The translations under genes and the position numbers were made by a program. The notes beneath the pieces are model-generated. The model was not told the DNA's origin. It saw only the letters and a program-made list of their open reading frames with translations, and did not search any database. From assembly GCF_013314895.1 (NCBI RefSeq), contig NZ_JABTYE010000015.1, positions 79,268 to 143,267 of the forward strand: 64,000 bases of DNA, given 5' to 3'. Source of the DNA: Cupriavidus gilardii. GTDB lineage: Bacteria; Pseudomonadota; Gammaproteobacteria; Burkholderiales; Burkholderiaceae. Of the stretch, positions 27,867 to 37,600 are shown in pieces. Within the stretch, counting starts at the first letter, position 1, and every line of letters begins with the position of its first letter.

Positions 27867-29204
27867 TTACGTCGATGCTGCGGCCCCATTGCCGGGCGCC
27901 TGGGCAGCGGTCCGTGCGTTCTCCGCAACAGCCTTGCCGGCGGCGACGCCGGACGCCCAGGCCCACTGGAAATTGTAGCCACCGAGCCAGCCGGTGACAT
28001 CGACCACCTCGCCGATAAAGTACAGATTCGGCACCGAACGCGCCATCATCGTGCTCGAAGACAGCGCGCGGGTATCGACACCACCTCGGGTCACCTCGGC
28101 CTTGCGGTAGCCCTCGGTGCCGGACGGCACCAGTTGCCAACGGTTCAGGGCCTCGCCCAGCTTGCGCAGCGCCTTGTCCGGCAGATCGTGCGGCAGCCTG
28201 GCGGCATCCAGTCCGGCGGCTTTGCACCAGGCGTCGGCCAGCCGCGCCGGCATCCGCGCGGCCAACAGATTGCCCAGATGCTTGCGGGTGCCGTTCTTGG
28301 CCTCGAGCAACCAGGCCGCGGCGTCCTCGCCCTCGAACAGGTCGATGGTGATGGGGGTGCCTGGGCGCCAGTAGCTGGAGATCTGCAGCACCGCCGGGCC
28401 GGACAGCCCGCGGTGGGTCCACAGCAGATCCTCGCGGAAGGCGCCGGCCTCCTTGCCCTTGCCGGTGGCGATATCGACTTCCTTCGACAGCCCGGCCAGC
28501 GGCGCGAACGGCTGCCAGGCGGCGCCATCGAACGTGAGCGGCACCAGCGCCGGCCGCGTTTCCACGATTGGCAGGCCGAACTGGCGCGCGATCCGGTAGC
28601 CGAAATCGGTGGCGCCGATCTTCGGGATCGACAGACCGCCGGTGGCCACGACCAGCGCGCCCGCGCGCACCGCACCGTCGGGAGTCAGCAACAGGAAATC
28701 GTCGCCTTCGCGCCGGATCTCGGCCACCGTGCAGCCAGTGCGCCAATGCACCTGCCCCGCGCCGCATTCGGCGCGCAGCATCTCGATGACCTGCTCGGCG
28801 CTGTCGTTGCAGAACAGCTGGCCACGATGCTTCTCGTGCCAGTCGATCCCGTGGCGGCGCATCAGTGCGAGGAAGTCCTGCGGCGTATAGCGTGCCAGCG
28901 CCGAGCGGCAGAAATGCGGGTTGTCGGAAAGGTAATTGGCAGGACCGGCATGCAGATTGGTGAAATTGCAGCGCCCGCCGCCGGAGATGCGGATCTTCTC
29001 GGCAAGCCGCGTGGCGTGGTCGATCAGCACCACGCGGGCACCCTGCTGGCCCGCCACCGCGGCGCACATCATGCCGGCCGCCCCCGCGCCGAGTACGGCG
29101 ACGTCGTAACGTCCGGCCCCGGACGACGAGGGCGACGGCCGGCGCGACGGTTGGGGCGATAATGAGCGCGCCGATGGCTGCGCTGCTGGGTGCGACTGTG
29201 GCAT
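27867..29204 (-). CDS. HI0933/BaiN-type flavoprotein
   Basis: A 445-residue NAD(P)/FAD-dependent oxidoreductase of the HI0933 family. The N-terminal Rossmann motif is VAVLGAGAAGMMCA near residue 35, followed by the signature RISGGGRCNFTN. The C-terminal PNLYFIGEVVDVTGWLGGYN closes the FAD site. Most members are uncharacterised; BaiN from gut bacteria acts on bile acids, so the substrate here is unknown. About 32 residues before the Rossmann fold are Ser/Pro-rich and may not be translated. It is divergent from tsaD across a 150-bp gap. Confidence 0.92.
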   Translation of the reverse strand: MPQSHPAAQPSARSLSPQPSRRPSPSSSGAGRYDVAVLGAGAAGMMCAAVAGQQGARVVLIDHATRLAEKIRISGGGRCNFTNLHAGPANYLSDNPHFCRSALARYTPQDFLALMRRHGIDWHEKHRGQLFCNDSAEQVIEMLRAECGAGQVHWRTGCTVAEIRREGDDFLLLTPDGAVRAGALVVATGGLSIPKIGATDFGYRIARQFGLPIVETRPALVPLTFDGAAWQPFAPLAGLSKEVDIATGKGKEAGAFREDLLWTHRGLSGPAVLQISSYWRPGTPITIDLFEGEDAAAWLLEAKNGTRKHLGNLLAARMPARLADAWCKAAGLDAARLPHDLPDKALRKLGEALNRWQLVPSGTEGYRKAEVTRGGVDTRALSSSTMMARSVPNLYFIGEVVDVTGWLGGYNFQWAWASGVAAGKAVAENARTAAQAPGNGAAAST

Positions 29205-29320
29205 GACTGTCCCGCTGAAGAATCGGCGATTGTAGCGAAAAGCGGGCCACGGCCCGCTGTGCTACCCTCGTGAGCTTTGCTTCGCGGCCCGCGGTCTTCG
29301 GTGCCCGCTGGCCCCTTCGC

Positions 29321-29340
29321 GCAACCTGGCGCAACCTGGC
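29321..29340. repeat. 10-bp direct duplication before tsaD
   Basis: GCAACCTGGC is duplicated head to tail at 29321-29330 and 29331-29340, 14 bp before the tsaD start. Another example of the short tandem duplications in this window. Confidence 0.7.
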
Positions 29341-29354
29341 TTTCCGCACCCACC

Positions 29355-30389
29355 ATGCTCGTTCTCGGCATCGAATCCTCCTGTGACGAAACCGGCCTGG
29401 CCCTCTACGACACCGAGGCCGGCCTGCTCGCGCACGCGCTGCATTCGCAGATCGCGATGCATCGCGACTACGGCGGCGTGGTGCCGGAACTGGCCTCGCG
29501 CGACCATATCCGCCGTGTGCTGCCGCTGCTGCAGCAGGTGCTGGACGAGGCCGGGCGCAAGCGCGGCGATATCGACGCCATCGCCTTCACGCAGGGCCCC
29601 GGTCTGGCCGGCGCGCTGCTGGTCGGCGCCTCGGTGGCCAACGCACTGGGCTTCGCCCTCGATGTGCCGATGCTGGGCGTCCATCATCTCGAAGGCCATC
29701 TGCTGTCGCCGCTGCTGACGCCGAATCCGCCCGCCTTCCCCTTTGTCGCGCTGCTGGTATCGGGCGGGCACACGCAACTGATGGAAGTGCGCGGCATCGG
29801 CGACTACGCGCTGCTCGGCGAGACGCTGGACGACGCCGCCGGCGAGGCCTTCGACAAGACCGCCAAGCTGCTGGGCCTGGGCTATCCCGGCGGCCCGGAG
29901 GTGTCGCGGCTGGCCGAGTTTGGCCTGCCGGGCGTCTACGATCTGCCGCGGCCAATGCTGCATTCGGGCAATCTGGATTTTTCGTTCGCCGGCCTGAAGA
30001 CCGCAGTGCTGACGCAGGCGCGCAAGCTCGGCAACCTCTGCGAGCAGGACCGCGCCAATCTGGCGCGCGGCTTCGTCGACGCGATCGTCGACGTGCTGGC
30101 CGCCAAGTCGATGGCCGCGCTGAAGGCGACCGGCCACAAGCGGCTGGTGGTGGCAGGCGGCGTCGGCGCCAACCGCCAATTGCGCGAGCGGCTCGACGAA
30201 CTGGCGGCCAGGCGGCGCGCACAGGTCTTCTACCCGGACCTGGCGTTCTGCACCGACAACGGCGCGATGATCGCCTTCGCCGGGGCGATGCGGCTGCAGG
30301 CTGCGCCGCAGCTGGCGCAGCGGGAGTACGGCTACGGCGTCACGCCGCGCTGGGATCTGGCCGACCTGCGGCTGCCGGCGGCACAGTGA
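29355..30389 (+). CDS. tsaD: tRNA N6-adenosine threonylcarbamoyltransferase
   Basis: TsaD transfers the threonylcarbamoyl group to A37 of ANN-reading tRNAs, working with TsaB and TsaE. The 344-residue protein begins [14 protein letters not shown], a strict family signature. The metal-binding histidines are in HHLEGH (H111 and H115), and the ASKHA ATP-binding fold continues through VSGGHTQLM and [13 protein letters not shown]. The ATG at 29355 gives the standard N-terminus; frames upstream are unlikely to be translated. A terminator follows at 30421-30455. Confidence 0.98.
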   Translation: MLVLGIESSCDETGLALYDTEAGLLAHALHSQIAMHRDYGGVVPELASRDHIRRVLPLLQQVLDEAGRKRGDIDAIAFTQGPGLAGALLVGASVANALGFALDVPMLGVHHLEGHLLSPLLTPNPPAFPFVALLVSGGHTQLMEVRGIGDYALLGETLDDAAGEAFDKTAKLLGLGYPGGPEVSRLAEFGLPGVYDLPRPMLHSGNLDFSFAGLKTAVLTQARKLGNLCEQDRANLARGFVDAIVDVLAAKSMAALKATGHKRLVVAGGVGANRQLRERLDELAARRRAQVFYPDLAFCTDNGAMIAFAGAMRLQAAPQLAQREYGYGVTPRWDLADLRLPAAQ

Positions 30390-30420
30390 CGGCGCTCGAC
30401 AGACACGAACGAGTCCAATG

Positions 30421-30455
30421 AAAAACGCCACCCGACGGGGTGGCGTTCTCTTTTG
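30421..30455. terminator. bidirectional terminator between tsaD and folE2
   Basis: ACGCCACCC (30425-30433) pairs with GGGTGGCGT (30438-30446). It is followed by TCTCTTTT on the plus strand and TTTTT-type sequence on the minus strand, and lies between convergent tsaD and folE2. Confidence 0.85.
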
Positions 30456-30456
30456 T

Positions 30457-30526
30457 GCTGCCGATATTGCGGTGCCGATATTGCGCTGGCGACATTGCAC
30501 CGCAGATATTGCACTGCCGGCATTGC
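30457..30526. repeat. 14-bp degenerate tandem repeat between tsaD and folE2
   Basis: Five units of consensus GCTGCCGATATTGC run head to tail (30457-30470, 30471-30484, 30485-30498, 30499-30512, 30513-30526), ending 32 bp before the folE2 stop. No known function. Confidence 0.8.
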
Positions 30527-30558
30527 GCTGCCGATGACGGGCGCCGGGGCCCGATCGC

Positions 30559-31374
30559 TCAGACCGTGAGCGGATTGACGCGCTTGTCGCGCTCGATCAC
30601 GGCATAGGCGCTGTGGTTGTGGATCGACTCGAAGTTTTCCGCCTCGAGCACATAGGCGACGATGCGCTCGTCGGCGTTCAGCCGCATCGCGATGTCGCGC
30701 ACCAGATCCTCGACGAACTTCGGATTCTCGTAGGCGCGCTCGGTCACGTATTTCTCGTCCGGACGCTTGAGCAAACCCCACAGCTCGCACGACGCCTCTT
30801 CTTCGGCCATCCGCACCAGCGCCTCGATCGGCAGATCGGCGGCCAGCTCGACGCACATCGTGATATGCGAGCGCTGGTTGTGCGCGCCGTACTGCGAGAT
30901 CTTCTTCGAGCACGGGCACAGGCTGGTGACCGGCACCAGCGCCTTCAGCCAGACCCTGGTGACGCCGTCGCGCACTTCGCCGATCAGCGTGACCTCGTAG
31001 TCCATCAGCGAAGCGACGCCGGACACCGGCGCGACCTTGTTGATGAAATACGGGAAACTGACCTCGATACGGCCCGCCTGGGCTTCGAGCCGCTGCAGCA
31101 TCTTGTCGAGCAGCGCGCGGAACGAGGCCAGATCGAGCGGCTCGCGCTCGTCCTCGAGCAGCGCGACGAAGCGCGACATATGCGTGCCCTTCTGGTCGGC
31201 CGGCAGATGCACGTCGAGATTGAAGGTGCCGACGGTCGGATGCACACCCTGAGGGGTACGCAGCGTGAGCGGATAACGCACGCCACGCACGCCGACGCGC
31301 TGGATCGGGATCTGGCGCGTGTCCAGGCTCGATTGCACATCGGGCATCACGAAGGCCGGATTGATGTCATTCAT
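30559..31374 (-). CDS. folE2: GTP cyclohydrolase FolE2 (type IB)
   Basis: FolE2 converts GTP to dihydroneopterin triphosphate, the first step of folate synthesis, using varied metals instead of strictly zinc. The 271-residue length and the start [14 protein letters not shown] are typical. The metal-binding cysteine and histidines are in the [20 protein letters not shown] segment (C153, H165, H170). In some bacteria folE2 is under Zur control and replaces FolE in zinc starvation; I see no AT-rich Zur-like palindrome upstream here. It is convergent to tsaD and follows dxs on the same strand. Confidence 0.96.
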   Translation of the reverse strand: MNDINPAFVMPDVQSSLDTRQIPIQRVGVRGVRYPLTLRTPQGVHPTVGTFNLDVHLPADQKGTHMSRFVALLEDEREPLDLASFRALLDKMLQRLEAQAGRIEVSFPYFINKVAPVSGVASLMDYEVTLIGEVRDGVTRVWLKALVPVTSLCPCSKKISQYGAHNQRSHITMCVELAADLPIEALVRMAEEEASCELWGLLKRPDEKYVTERAYENPKFVEDLVRDIAMRLNADERIVAYVLEAENFESIHNHSAYAVIERDKRVNPLTV

Positions 31375-31533
31375 GACGGATTTCCTCGGTTTCCTTTACG
31401 GTCGCGGCATCTTCGCAGTCCAACTTGCCGCGCAACGAGTGTGAAACCACGGGCGCGCCGGAAAACACGGCGGCGCCAGCCCGCAGCTGCGAACACGAAA
31501 ACCAGCGATTCTAAGGGAATTCGGGTGATGCCG

Positions 31534-31564
31534 CCCGCACCGGGCCGATGGCGGCCGGTGCGGG
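31534..31564 (-). terminator. hairpin downstream of dxs
   Basis: CCCGCACCGG (31534-31543) and CCGGTGCGGG (31555-31564) form a perfect 10-bp stem with an 11-nt loop, 18 nt after the dxs stop on the minus strand. No clear T-tract follows; it separates dxs from folE2. Confidence 0.6.
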
Positions 31565-31581
31565 TGCGTGGGAACGACCGC

Positions 31582-33510
31582 TCAGGCGGCCTTGGTTGCC
31601 GCGGCGGACGCGGCCGTAGCGGCAGGCGTCGTCAGGCCGAAACGCTCGCGTACCGAGCGTTCGATGCCGCCCGCATCCAGGCCGCATTGCGACAGCAGGA
31701 AGGCGGGATCGCCGTGGTCGACGAAGTGGTCGGGCAAACCGAGCTGCAGCACCGGGATCTCGATGCCGGCCGCGGCCAGCGCCTCGAGCACCGCGCTGCC
31801 GGCGCCGCCCATCACCACGCCCTCTTCCACCGTGACGAGGTAATCGTGCTCGCGCGCGAGCGTCTTGACCAGCTCCACATCGAGCGGCTTGACGAAGCGC
31901 ATGTTGGCCACCGCGGCGTCGAGCTTCTCGGCCGCGCCCAGCGCGGGATGCAGCATCGAGCCGAACGCCAGCACGGCGACCCGCTGGCCGGCACGCGCGC
32001 CGCAGCTGCGGCGCATCTCGCCCTTGCCGACCGGCAGCGTCTCCAGCGAGGCCTGCGTCGCCACGCCCGGGCCCGCGCCGCGCGGATAGCGCACCGCGGT
32101 CGGGCAATCCTGTGCGAAGGCCGTGCTCAGCAGCTGGCGGCATTCGTTCTCGTCCGCCGGCGTCATCACCATCATGTTGGGGATGCAACGCAGATAGGCG
32201 ATATCGTAGGCGCCAGCGTGGGTCGCGCCATCGGCGCCGACCAGGCCGGCACGGTCCAGCGCGAATACCACCGGCAGGTTCTGCAGCGCGACGTCGTGGA
32301 TCAGCTGATCGTAGCCGCGCTGCAGGAAGGTCGAGTAGATCGCCACCACGGGCTTCAGCCCCTCGCACGCCATGCCGCCGGCGAAGGTCACCGCATGTTG
32401 CTCGGCGATGCCGACGTCGTAATAGCGGTCAGGGAAACGCTGCTCGAATTCGACCATCCCCGAGCCTTCGCGCATCGCCGGCGTGATGCCGATCAGGCGC
32501 GGATCGGCCGCGGCCTGATCGCACAGCCATTCGCCGAACACCTGCGTATAGGTCTTGCGCGCGGGCTTGGCGGCCGGACGGATGCCTTCGGCGGGATTGA
32601 ACTTGCCCGGGCCGTGATACAGGATCGGGTCGGCCTCGGCCAGCTTGTAGCCCTGGCCCTTCTTGGTCACCACATGCAGGAACTGCGGACCGGCGCCTTC
32701 CAGCGCGCGGCGGCGGATGTTCTGCAGCGTCGGCACCAGCGAATCGAGATCGTGGCCGTCGATGGGCCCGATGTAGTTGAAGCCGAACTCCTCGAACAGC
32801 GTGGCCGGCACCACCATGCCCTTCGCATGTTCCTCGAAGCGCTTGGCGAATTCGAGCACCGGCGGCGCCACCGACAGCACGCGCTCGATGCCCTTCTTGG
32901 TCGCCGCATAGAACTGCCCGCTGAGCAGCCGCGCCAGATGCCGGTTCAGCGCGCCGACCGGCGGCGAGATCGACATGTCGTTGTCGTTGAGCACCACCAC
33001 CAGCGGCAGGTCCTTGTAGACGCCGGCATTGTTCATCGCCTCGAACGCCATGCCGGCGGTCATCGCGCCGTCTCCGATCACCGCGATCGACACGCGCTGC
33101 TCGCCCAGCGTGCGGGCGCCCAGCGCCATGCCGAGCGCGGCCGAGATCGAGGTCGACGAGTGCGCCGTGCCGAAGGTGTCGTATTCGCTCTCGCTGCGGC
33201 GGGGGAAGCCCGAGATGCCGTTCCACTGCCGCAGCGTCTGCATGCGCTCGCGCCGCCCCGTCAGGATCTTGTGCGGATAGCTTTGATGGCCGACGTCCCA
33301 CACCAGCCGGTCGACCGGGGTGTCGAACACATAGTGCAGCGCGATCGTCAGCTCGACCGTGCCGAGATTGGACGACAGATGGCCGCCGGTCTGCGAGACG
33401 GACTCCAGCACGAAGGCGCGCAGTTCGTCGGCCAGCGTGGTCAGCTGGCGGCGGTCGAGCTTGCGCAGGTCCGCGGGGTCGTCGATGGTATTGAGCAATG
33501 CGTAAGTCAT
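31582..33510 (-). CDS. dxs: 1-deoxy-D-xylulose-5-phosphate synthase
   Basis: DXS condenses pyruvate and glyceraldehyde-3-phosphate with thiamine diphosphate, the first step of the MEP isoprenoid pathway. The 642-residue length is typical. The TPP/Mg motif is [16 protein letters not shown], with the catalytic histidines in [10 protein letters not shown] and VGHQSYPHK and the acidic residue in the IAEQHAV segment. The ATG at 33510 ([16 protein letters not shown]) is the usual start. It is the last gene of xseB-ispA-dxs, a common isoprenoid cluster, 71 nt after ispA. Confidence 0.98.
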   Translation of the reverse strand: MTYALLNTIDDPADLRKLDRRQLTTLADELRAFVLESVSQTGGHLSSNLGTVELTIALHYVFDTPVDRLVWDVGHQSYPHKILTGRRERMQTLRQWNGISGFPRRSESEYDTFGTAHSSTSISAALGMALGARTLGEQRVSIAVIGDGAMTAGMAFEAMNNAGVYKDLPLVVVLNDNDMSISPPVGALNRHLARLLSGQFYAATKKGIERVLSVAPPVLEFAKRFEEHAKGMVVPATLFEEFGFNYIGPIDGHDLDSLVPTLQNIRRRALEGAGPQFLHVVTKKGQGYKLAEADPILYHGPGKFNPAEGIRPAAKPARKTYTQVFGEWLCDQAAADPRLIGITPAMREGSGMVEFEQRFPDRYYDVGIAEQHAVTFAGGMACEGLKPVVAIYSTFLQRGYDQLIHDVALQNLPVVFALDRAGLVGADGATHAGAYDIAYLRCIPNMMVMTPADENECRQLLSTAFAQDCPTAVRYPRGAGPGVATQASLETLPVGKGEMRRSCGARAGQRVAVLAFGSMLHPALGAAEKLDAAVANMRFVKPLDVELVKTLAREHDYLVTVEEGVVMGGAGSAVLEALAAAGIEIPVLQLGLPDHFVDHGDPAFLLSQCGLDAGGIERSVRERFGLTTPAATAASAAATKAA

Positions 33511-33581
33511 GGTATCCGTCCTGCCGCCGGATTCTCCCGTCCGGCTCGTCGTTTTACGGCGATCGGTCGCGTGGCGCGCTG

Positions 33582-34466
33582 TCAATGCGTGCGCAGCACG
33601 ATCAGGTCGGCCAGGTCCGCCAGCCTTGCGGCGCGGGCGCCGAAATCGCCCAGCGCCTTGCGCGCGTCGTCGCGCAGTCTGGCGGCCAGTTCACGGGCCT
33701 TCTCCAGGCCCAGCAGCGACACATAGGTGGGCTTGTGCTGCTCGGCATCCTTGCCGGCGGTCTTGCCCAACGTGGCGGTATCCGCGGTAACGTCCAGAAT
33801 ATCGTCTACCACCTGGAACGCCAAACCGATCGCCGCGGCATAGCGGTCCAGCGCCGCCAGACCCGCCTCGTCGATGTGCCCGCACAGCGCGCCCATGCGG
33901 ATGCTGGCGCGCAGCAGTGCGCCGGTCTTCATCCTGTGCATGGTTTCCAGCTCGTCCAGCGACATCGCCTGGCCGACATGCTGCAGGTCGATCGCCTGAC
34001 CGCCGGCCATGCCGATCGAGCCGGAGGCGCGAGCCAGTTCGGCGACCAGGCGCAGCCGCGCCGCGGGCTCGAGCGCGTCGGCCTCCGCCAGCACGATGAA
34101 GGCCTGCGTCTGCAGCGCATCGCCAACCAGCAGCGCGGTGGCCTCGTCATAAGCCTTGTGCACGGTGGGCCGGCCGCGACGCAGATCGTCGTCGTCCATG
34201 CAGGGCATGTCGTCGTGCACCAGCGAATACGCGTGGATCATCTCGACCGCGCAGGCGGCCGCATCGCAGGCCCGGGGGTCGGCGCCGCCGACCTCGCCGG
34301 CCGCATGGACCAGCAGCGGGCGCACGCGCTTGCCGCCGCCCAGGGCCGCATAACGCATCGCCTCGTGCAGGCGCGCCGGCAGGCGATCCGCCGGCGGCAA
34401 GGCGACCGCCAGCGCCGCTTCGGTGCGCGCGGCCTGGTCCTGCATCCACTGCGCGAAGGCGGTCAT
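33582..34466 (-). CDS. ispA: Farnesyl diphosphate synthase
   Basis: IspA builds farnesyl diphosphate from IPP and DMAPP. The first aspartate-rich motif is [10 protein letters not shown] (residues 85-94) and the second is [15 protein letters not shown] near residue 43 binds IPP. At 294 residues it fits the short-chain class. The ATG overlaps the xseB stop by the 4-nt ATGA arrangement, so it is translationally coupled to xseB, and dxs follows. Residues before the first motif include the small/aromatic pattern (HAYSLVHDD) that suits a C15 product. Confidence 0.97.
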   Translation of the reverse strand: MTAFAQWMQDQAARTEAALAVALPPADRLPARLHEAMRYAALGGGKRVRPLLVHAAGEVGGADPRACDAAACAVEMIHAYSLVHDDMPCMDDDDLRRGRPTVHKAYDEATALLVGDALQTQAFIVLAEADALEPAARLRLVAELARASGSIGMAGGQAIDLQHVGQAMSLDELETMHRMKTGALLRASIRMGALCGHIDEAGLAALDRYAAAIGLAFQVVDDILDVTADTATLGKTAGKDAEQHKPTYVSLLGLEKARELAARLRDDARKALGDFGARAARLADLADLIVLRTH

Positions 34467-34747
34467 TCGGTCTCTGCCTGATTGCCCGGCTCGGCCAGAG
34501 GCTTGAGCGCATCGCCCTCGAGCACCTTGACCTGCTGCTCGATGCGCTCGAGCATCTGCTGGCAATACTTGACCAGTTCGGCACCGCGCCGGTAGGCCGC
34601 CAGCGATTCCTCCAGCGGCAAGGCACCGCTTTCCATGCTGGTGACCAGCGCTTCGAGCTCGGCCATGGCGGCCTCGTACGAGGCCGGCGGCGCGCTGGCA
34701 GGGGCCTGCTCGACGTCGCCGGCTGGCACGGTGGTTGTCTTTGGCAT
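34463..34747 (-). CDS. xseB: Exodeoxyribonuclease VII small subunit
   Basis: XseB is the small helical subunit that decorates XseA in exonuclease VII. The 94-residue protein has the conserved core [19 protein letters not shown] and [20 protein letters not shown], then [11 protein letters not shown]. The ATG at 34747 ([11 protein letters not shown]) gives a 20-residue Pro/Ala-rich lead-in. It overlaps ispA by 4 nt, the usual xseB-ispA-dxs order. Confidence 0.95.
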   Translation of the reverse strand: MPKTTTVPAGDVEQAPASAPPASYEAAMAELEALVTSMESGALPLEESLAAYRRGAELVKYCQQMLERIEQQVKVLEGDALKPLAEPGNQAETE

Positions 34748-35096
34748 AAAGGGTTTCGATCCAGAAACCGCGATTTTACGGCAAATCGCCGCGGCCAAGC
34801 CCGATCCGATGGAGGGGGTCGGCGCGGCCGGGACGCGGACCCGTCCGAGTCCCTCGCCACGCGCGCTCAACAAGATAACAATACATCACTTTTTATCTTG
34901 TCGGTGCCCGCGGTCGCGCCAAAAAGGCAAAAAAATCAGACCCTTATGCCAGGGGTAGGGTACAATCCCCGGTTCGTCAGCGAAAACCGCGGCACCATGC
35001 CTCGGGCTCACGGTCTGACTGTCTTTCCCATATCGATTTCAATTTCGATGGTTGGGTTGTTCACTGCTTTCGCCTGTTTATTAGGGAGTGGGGATA
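34748..35096. other. divergent intergenic region xseB / Rieske gene (349 bp)
   Basis: No gene is visible. The region is more AT-rich than its surroundings. It contains a perfect 9-bp inverted repeat ACAAGATAA (34870-34878) and TTATCTTGT (34893-34901) with a 14-nt spacer, and a TACAAT -10-like hexamer at 34970-34975. It must hold promoters for both xseB-ispA-dxs and the Rieske oxygenase. Confidence 0.6.
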
Positions 35097-36200
35097 ATGT
35101 CCAATCTCAGCACCGCGCTGAACCTTGCGCCGGCTGATACACAGCTGCCCGTCCGTGCATACTTCGACGAGGCCTTGCATCAACAGGAACTGGAGCTGCT
35201 GTTCAAGAAGGGCCCGGGCTATGTCGGCCACGCGCTGATGGTGCCCGAAGTCGGCGATTACCATACCCTGGCCGCCGAGGAAGAAGGCCGCATGCTGGTG
35301 CGCAACCCGCAAGGCATCGAGCTGATGTCCAACGTCTGCCGCCATCGCCAGGCCATCATGCTGAACGGCCGCGGCAACGCGTCCAATATCGTCTGCCCGC
35401 TGCACCGCTGGACCTACGATCTGAAGGGCGAGCTGCTCGGCGCCCCGCATTTCGCCCAGCAGCCGTGCCTGCACCTGAAACGCTCGCCGCTGCAGAACTG
35501 GAACGGCCTGCTGTTCGAGGGCGAGCGCGACGTGCGCGCCGATCTGGCACGCCTGGGCGTCGCGCAGAACCTGAACTTCGACGGCTACATGCTGGACCAC
35601 GTCGAGGTCCACGACTGCGACTACAACTGGAAGACCTTCATCGAGGTCTATCTCGAGGACTACCACGTCGTGCCGTTCCACCCGGGCCTGGGCAGCTTCG
35701 TGTCCTGCGACGACCTGAAGTGGGAGTTCGGCGAGTGGTACAGCGTGCAGACCGTTGGCCTGCATGCCGGCCTGAAGCGCCCCGGCAGCCCGACCTACCA
35801 GAAGTGGCACGACGCCGTGCTGCGCTTCAACAACGGCGAGCTGCCCAAGCATGGCGCGATCTGGCTGACCTACTACCCGAACGTGATGGTCGAGTGGTAC
35901 CCCAACGTGCTGGTCATCTCGACACTGCACCCGATGGGACCGCGCAAGACCCGCAACGTGGTCGAGTTCTACTACCCGGAGGAAATCGTGCTGTTCGAGC
36001 GCGAGTTCGTCGAAGCCGAGCGGGCCGCCTATATGGAAACCTGCATCGAGGACGACGAGATCGCCGAGCGCATGGACGCTGGCCGGCTGGCGCTGATGAA
36101 GCGCGGCGACAACGAAGTCGGCCCGTACCAGTCGCCGATGGAAGACGGCATGCAGCACTTCCATGAGTGGTATCGGCGGGCGATGGGACCGGCGGCCTGA
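35097..36200 (+). CDS. Rieske [2Fe-2S] ring-hydroxylating oxygenase alpha-type subunit
   Basis: A 367-residue terminal oxygenase. The Rieske cluster ligands are C81, H83, C100 and H103. The catalytic non-haem iron site is indicated by EDYHVVPFHPGL with H190 and H195. The length and fold match single-subunit Rieske oxygenases (homotrimers such as choline or aromatic-acid monooxygenases), and no beta subunit, ferredoxin or reductase gene is adjacent. Its substrate cannot be deduced. The ATG at 35097 follows a strong purine-rich ribosome binding site (GGAGTGGGGATA). A terminator lies at 36249-36278. Confidence 0.92.
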   Translation: MSNLSTALNLAPADTQLPVRAYFDEALHQQELELLFKKGPGYVGHALMVPEVGDYHTLAAEEEGRMLVRNPQGIELMSNVCRHRQAIMLNGRGNASNIVCPLHRWTYDLKGELLGAPHFAQQPCLHLKRSPLQNWNGLLFEGERDVRADLARLGVAQNLNFDGYMLDHVEVHDCDYNWKTFIEVYLEDYHVVPFHPGLGSFVSCDDLKWEFGEWYSVQTVGLHAGLKRPGSPTYQKWHDAVLRFNNGELPKHGAIWLTYYPNVMVEWYPNVLVISTLHPMGPRKTRNVVEFYYPEEIVLFEREFVEAERAAYMETCIEDDEIAERMDAGRLALMKRGDNEVGPYQSPMEDGMQHFHEWYRRAMGPAA

Positions 36201-36205
36201 GCGCC

Positions 36206-36238
36206 GGCCCTTTTCCGGCCCTTTTCCGGCCCCTTTCC
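36206..36238. repeat. 11-bp tandem repeat after the Rieske gene
   Basis: Three units GGCCC(T/C)TTTCC at 36206-36216, 36217-36227 and 36228-36238, immediately after the stop codon and just before the terminator hairpin. Confidence 0.8.
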
Positions 36239-36248
36239 GGCCCCCAGG

Positions 36249-36278
36249 ACGGACCGCCACGGCGGTCCGTTCTTATTT
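36249..36278 (+). terminator. intrinsic terminator of the Rieske gene
   Basis: ACGGACCGCC (36249-36258) pairs with GGCGGTCCGT (36261-36270) and is followed by TCTTATTT. It lies 49 nt after the stop codon. Confidence 0.8.
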
Positions 36279-36308
36279 GCGCCGGCTTTGCCGTAGCGGC
36301 TTCGCACG

Positions 36309-36338
36309 CTGTTGGGCGATGACCTGTTGGGCGATGAC
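36309..36338. repeat. 15-bp direct duplication upstream of the DMT exporter
   Basis: CTGTTGGGCGATGAC is repeated exactly at 36309-36323 and 36324-36338, in the 288-bp gap before the EamA-type gene. Function unknown. Confidence 0.8.
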
Positions 36339-36488
36339 CGCCCATGGGCTTTGGTGCATTGCATCAGCACTGCTACAATCGGCTCGCCCAAGCGGCTGTC
36401 ACCTCACTTGCCGCCCGGCACGCTGCCGCGCCTCGCTGGCGCCCCGCCGCGGTTCCCGAATTTCCCGCTGTCCTCGCCTTTCCTCGCC

Positions 36489-37409
36489 ATGCAATCGCTC
36501 TGGATGCTGTTCGCCGCCTTCTCGTTCTCGTTGATGGGGGTGGGCGTCAAGCTGGCTTCCGAGATGTACACCACCGGCGAGATCGTGTTCTACCGCAGCA
36601 TGATCAGCATGCTGATCATCTGGGCGATCCTGGCCTCGAGCGGCATCTCGGTGCGCACGCCGCACATGACCACGCACATCAAGCGCAGCCTGTTCGGCGT
36701 GACCGCGCTGATGCTGTGGTTCACCTCGATCACCCTGCTACCGCTGGCCACCGCGATGACGCTGAACTACATGTCGCCGGTATGGATCGCGCTGATCGTC
36801 GGCGCCGGCGCAGCTCTGGCGGGCACGGCCGGCGGCGCGGACCGCAAGCTGATCGGCGCCATCGTGATGTCGTTCGCCGGCGTGATCTGCCTGTTGCAGC
36901 CCTCGGTCGGCAAGGATCAACTGACCGGCGGGCTGGTCGGCTTGATCTCGGGCATGTTCACGGCGCTTGCCTATGTCGAGGTGCGCCAACTCGGCCAGCT
37001 GGGCGAACCCGAAGGCCGCATCGTGTTCTATTTCTCGCTGGTCGGCACGCTGGCCGGGCTGGTGTGGATGATGTTCTCGGGCGTCAGCAGCCACACCTGG
37101 CACGGCGCCGGTCTGCTGCTCGGCATCGGCATCCTGGCGACGCTCGGTCAGACCGCGATGACGCGGGCCTACAAGCGCGGCAACACGCTGCTGACGGCCA
37201 ACCTGCAGTACGCCGGCATCGTGTTCTCGAGCCTGTGGGGCATGATGATCTGGAACGACGCCCTCAACTGGCTGTCGTGGCTCGGCATGGGGCTGATTAT
37301 CGCCAGCGGCATCGCCACCACGCTGACCCGTGCACGCGAGAGCACCAGCCAGCCGACCGCCGCGACGCCGGTCAAGTCGGCCGAGGCGGAGGTGCATCCC
37401 GAGGTGTAG
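36489..37409 (+). CDS. EamA/DMT-superfamily membrane exporter
   Basis: A 306-residue inner-membrane protein with about ten hydrophobic helices forming two EamA repeats (roughly residues 1-135 and 150-285), typical of metabolite efflux carriers. The motif FSFSLMGVGVKLASE opens the first repeat and GLGLIIA-type sequence closes the second. A hydrophilic Ala/Thr/Glu tail ends the protein. The ATG at 36489 (MQSLWMLFAAF) places the first helix at the N-terminus; an upstream ATG at 36312 would add 59 non-membrane residues. The substrate is unknown. Confidence 0.9.
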   Translation: MQSLWMLFAAFSFSLMGVGVKLASEMYTTGEIVFYRSMISMLIIWAILASSGISVRTPHMTTHIKRSLFGVTALMLWFTSITLLPLATAMTLNYMSPVWIALIVGAGAALAGTAGGADRKLIGAIVMSFAGVICLLQPSVGKDQLTGGLVGLISGMFTALAYVEVRQLGQLGEPEGRIVFYFSLVGTLAGLVWMMFSGVSSHTWHGAGLLLGIGILATLGQTAMTRAYKRGNTLLTANLQYAGIVFSSLWGMMIWNDALNWLSWLGMGLIIASGIATTLTRARESTSQPTAATPVKSAEAEVHPEV

Positions 37410-37426
37410 GCCCTCGGCCTGGGACT

Positions 37427-37472
37427 GCCCTCTCCCCGGCCCTCTCCCGCAAGCGGGAGAGGGAGAACACTA
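37427..37472. repeat. dispersed palindromic intergenic element, copy 2
   Basis: CTCTCCCGC (37442-37450) and GCGGGAGAG (37453-37461) with a 2-nt spacer, preceded by CCTCTCCCCGGC and followed by GGAGAACAC. It matches copies at 1104-1143 and 49591-49721 and lies just after the EamA-type gene. Confidence 0.8.
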
Positions 37473-37600
37473 GGGGCAAAATCGGCACGGCGAGCATGCC
37501 ACACCCGCCCTGCGTCAGCCTCGCTCCGATAGCGGCAGGCGCCACTTTCGGCGATCATCGGGGTTCCTCGACGATCCGTCGCCACTAGACAGGTTTCACG

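Noticed and set aside
31375..31581. Zur operator upstream of folE2
   Set aside because: FolE2 is sometimes zinc-regulated, but no AT-rich Zur-like palindrome is visible in the 207-bp region.
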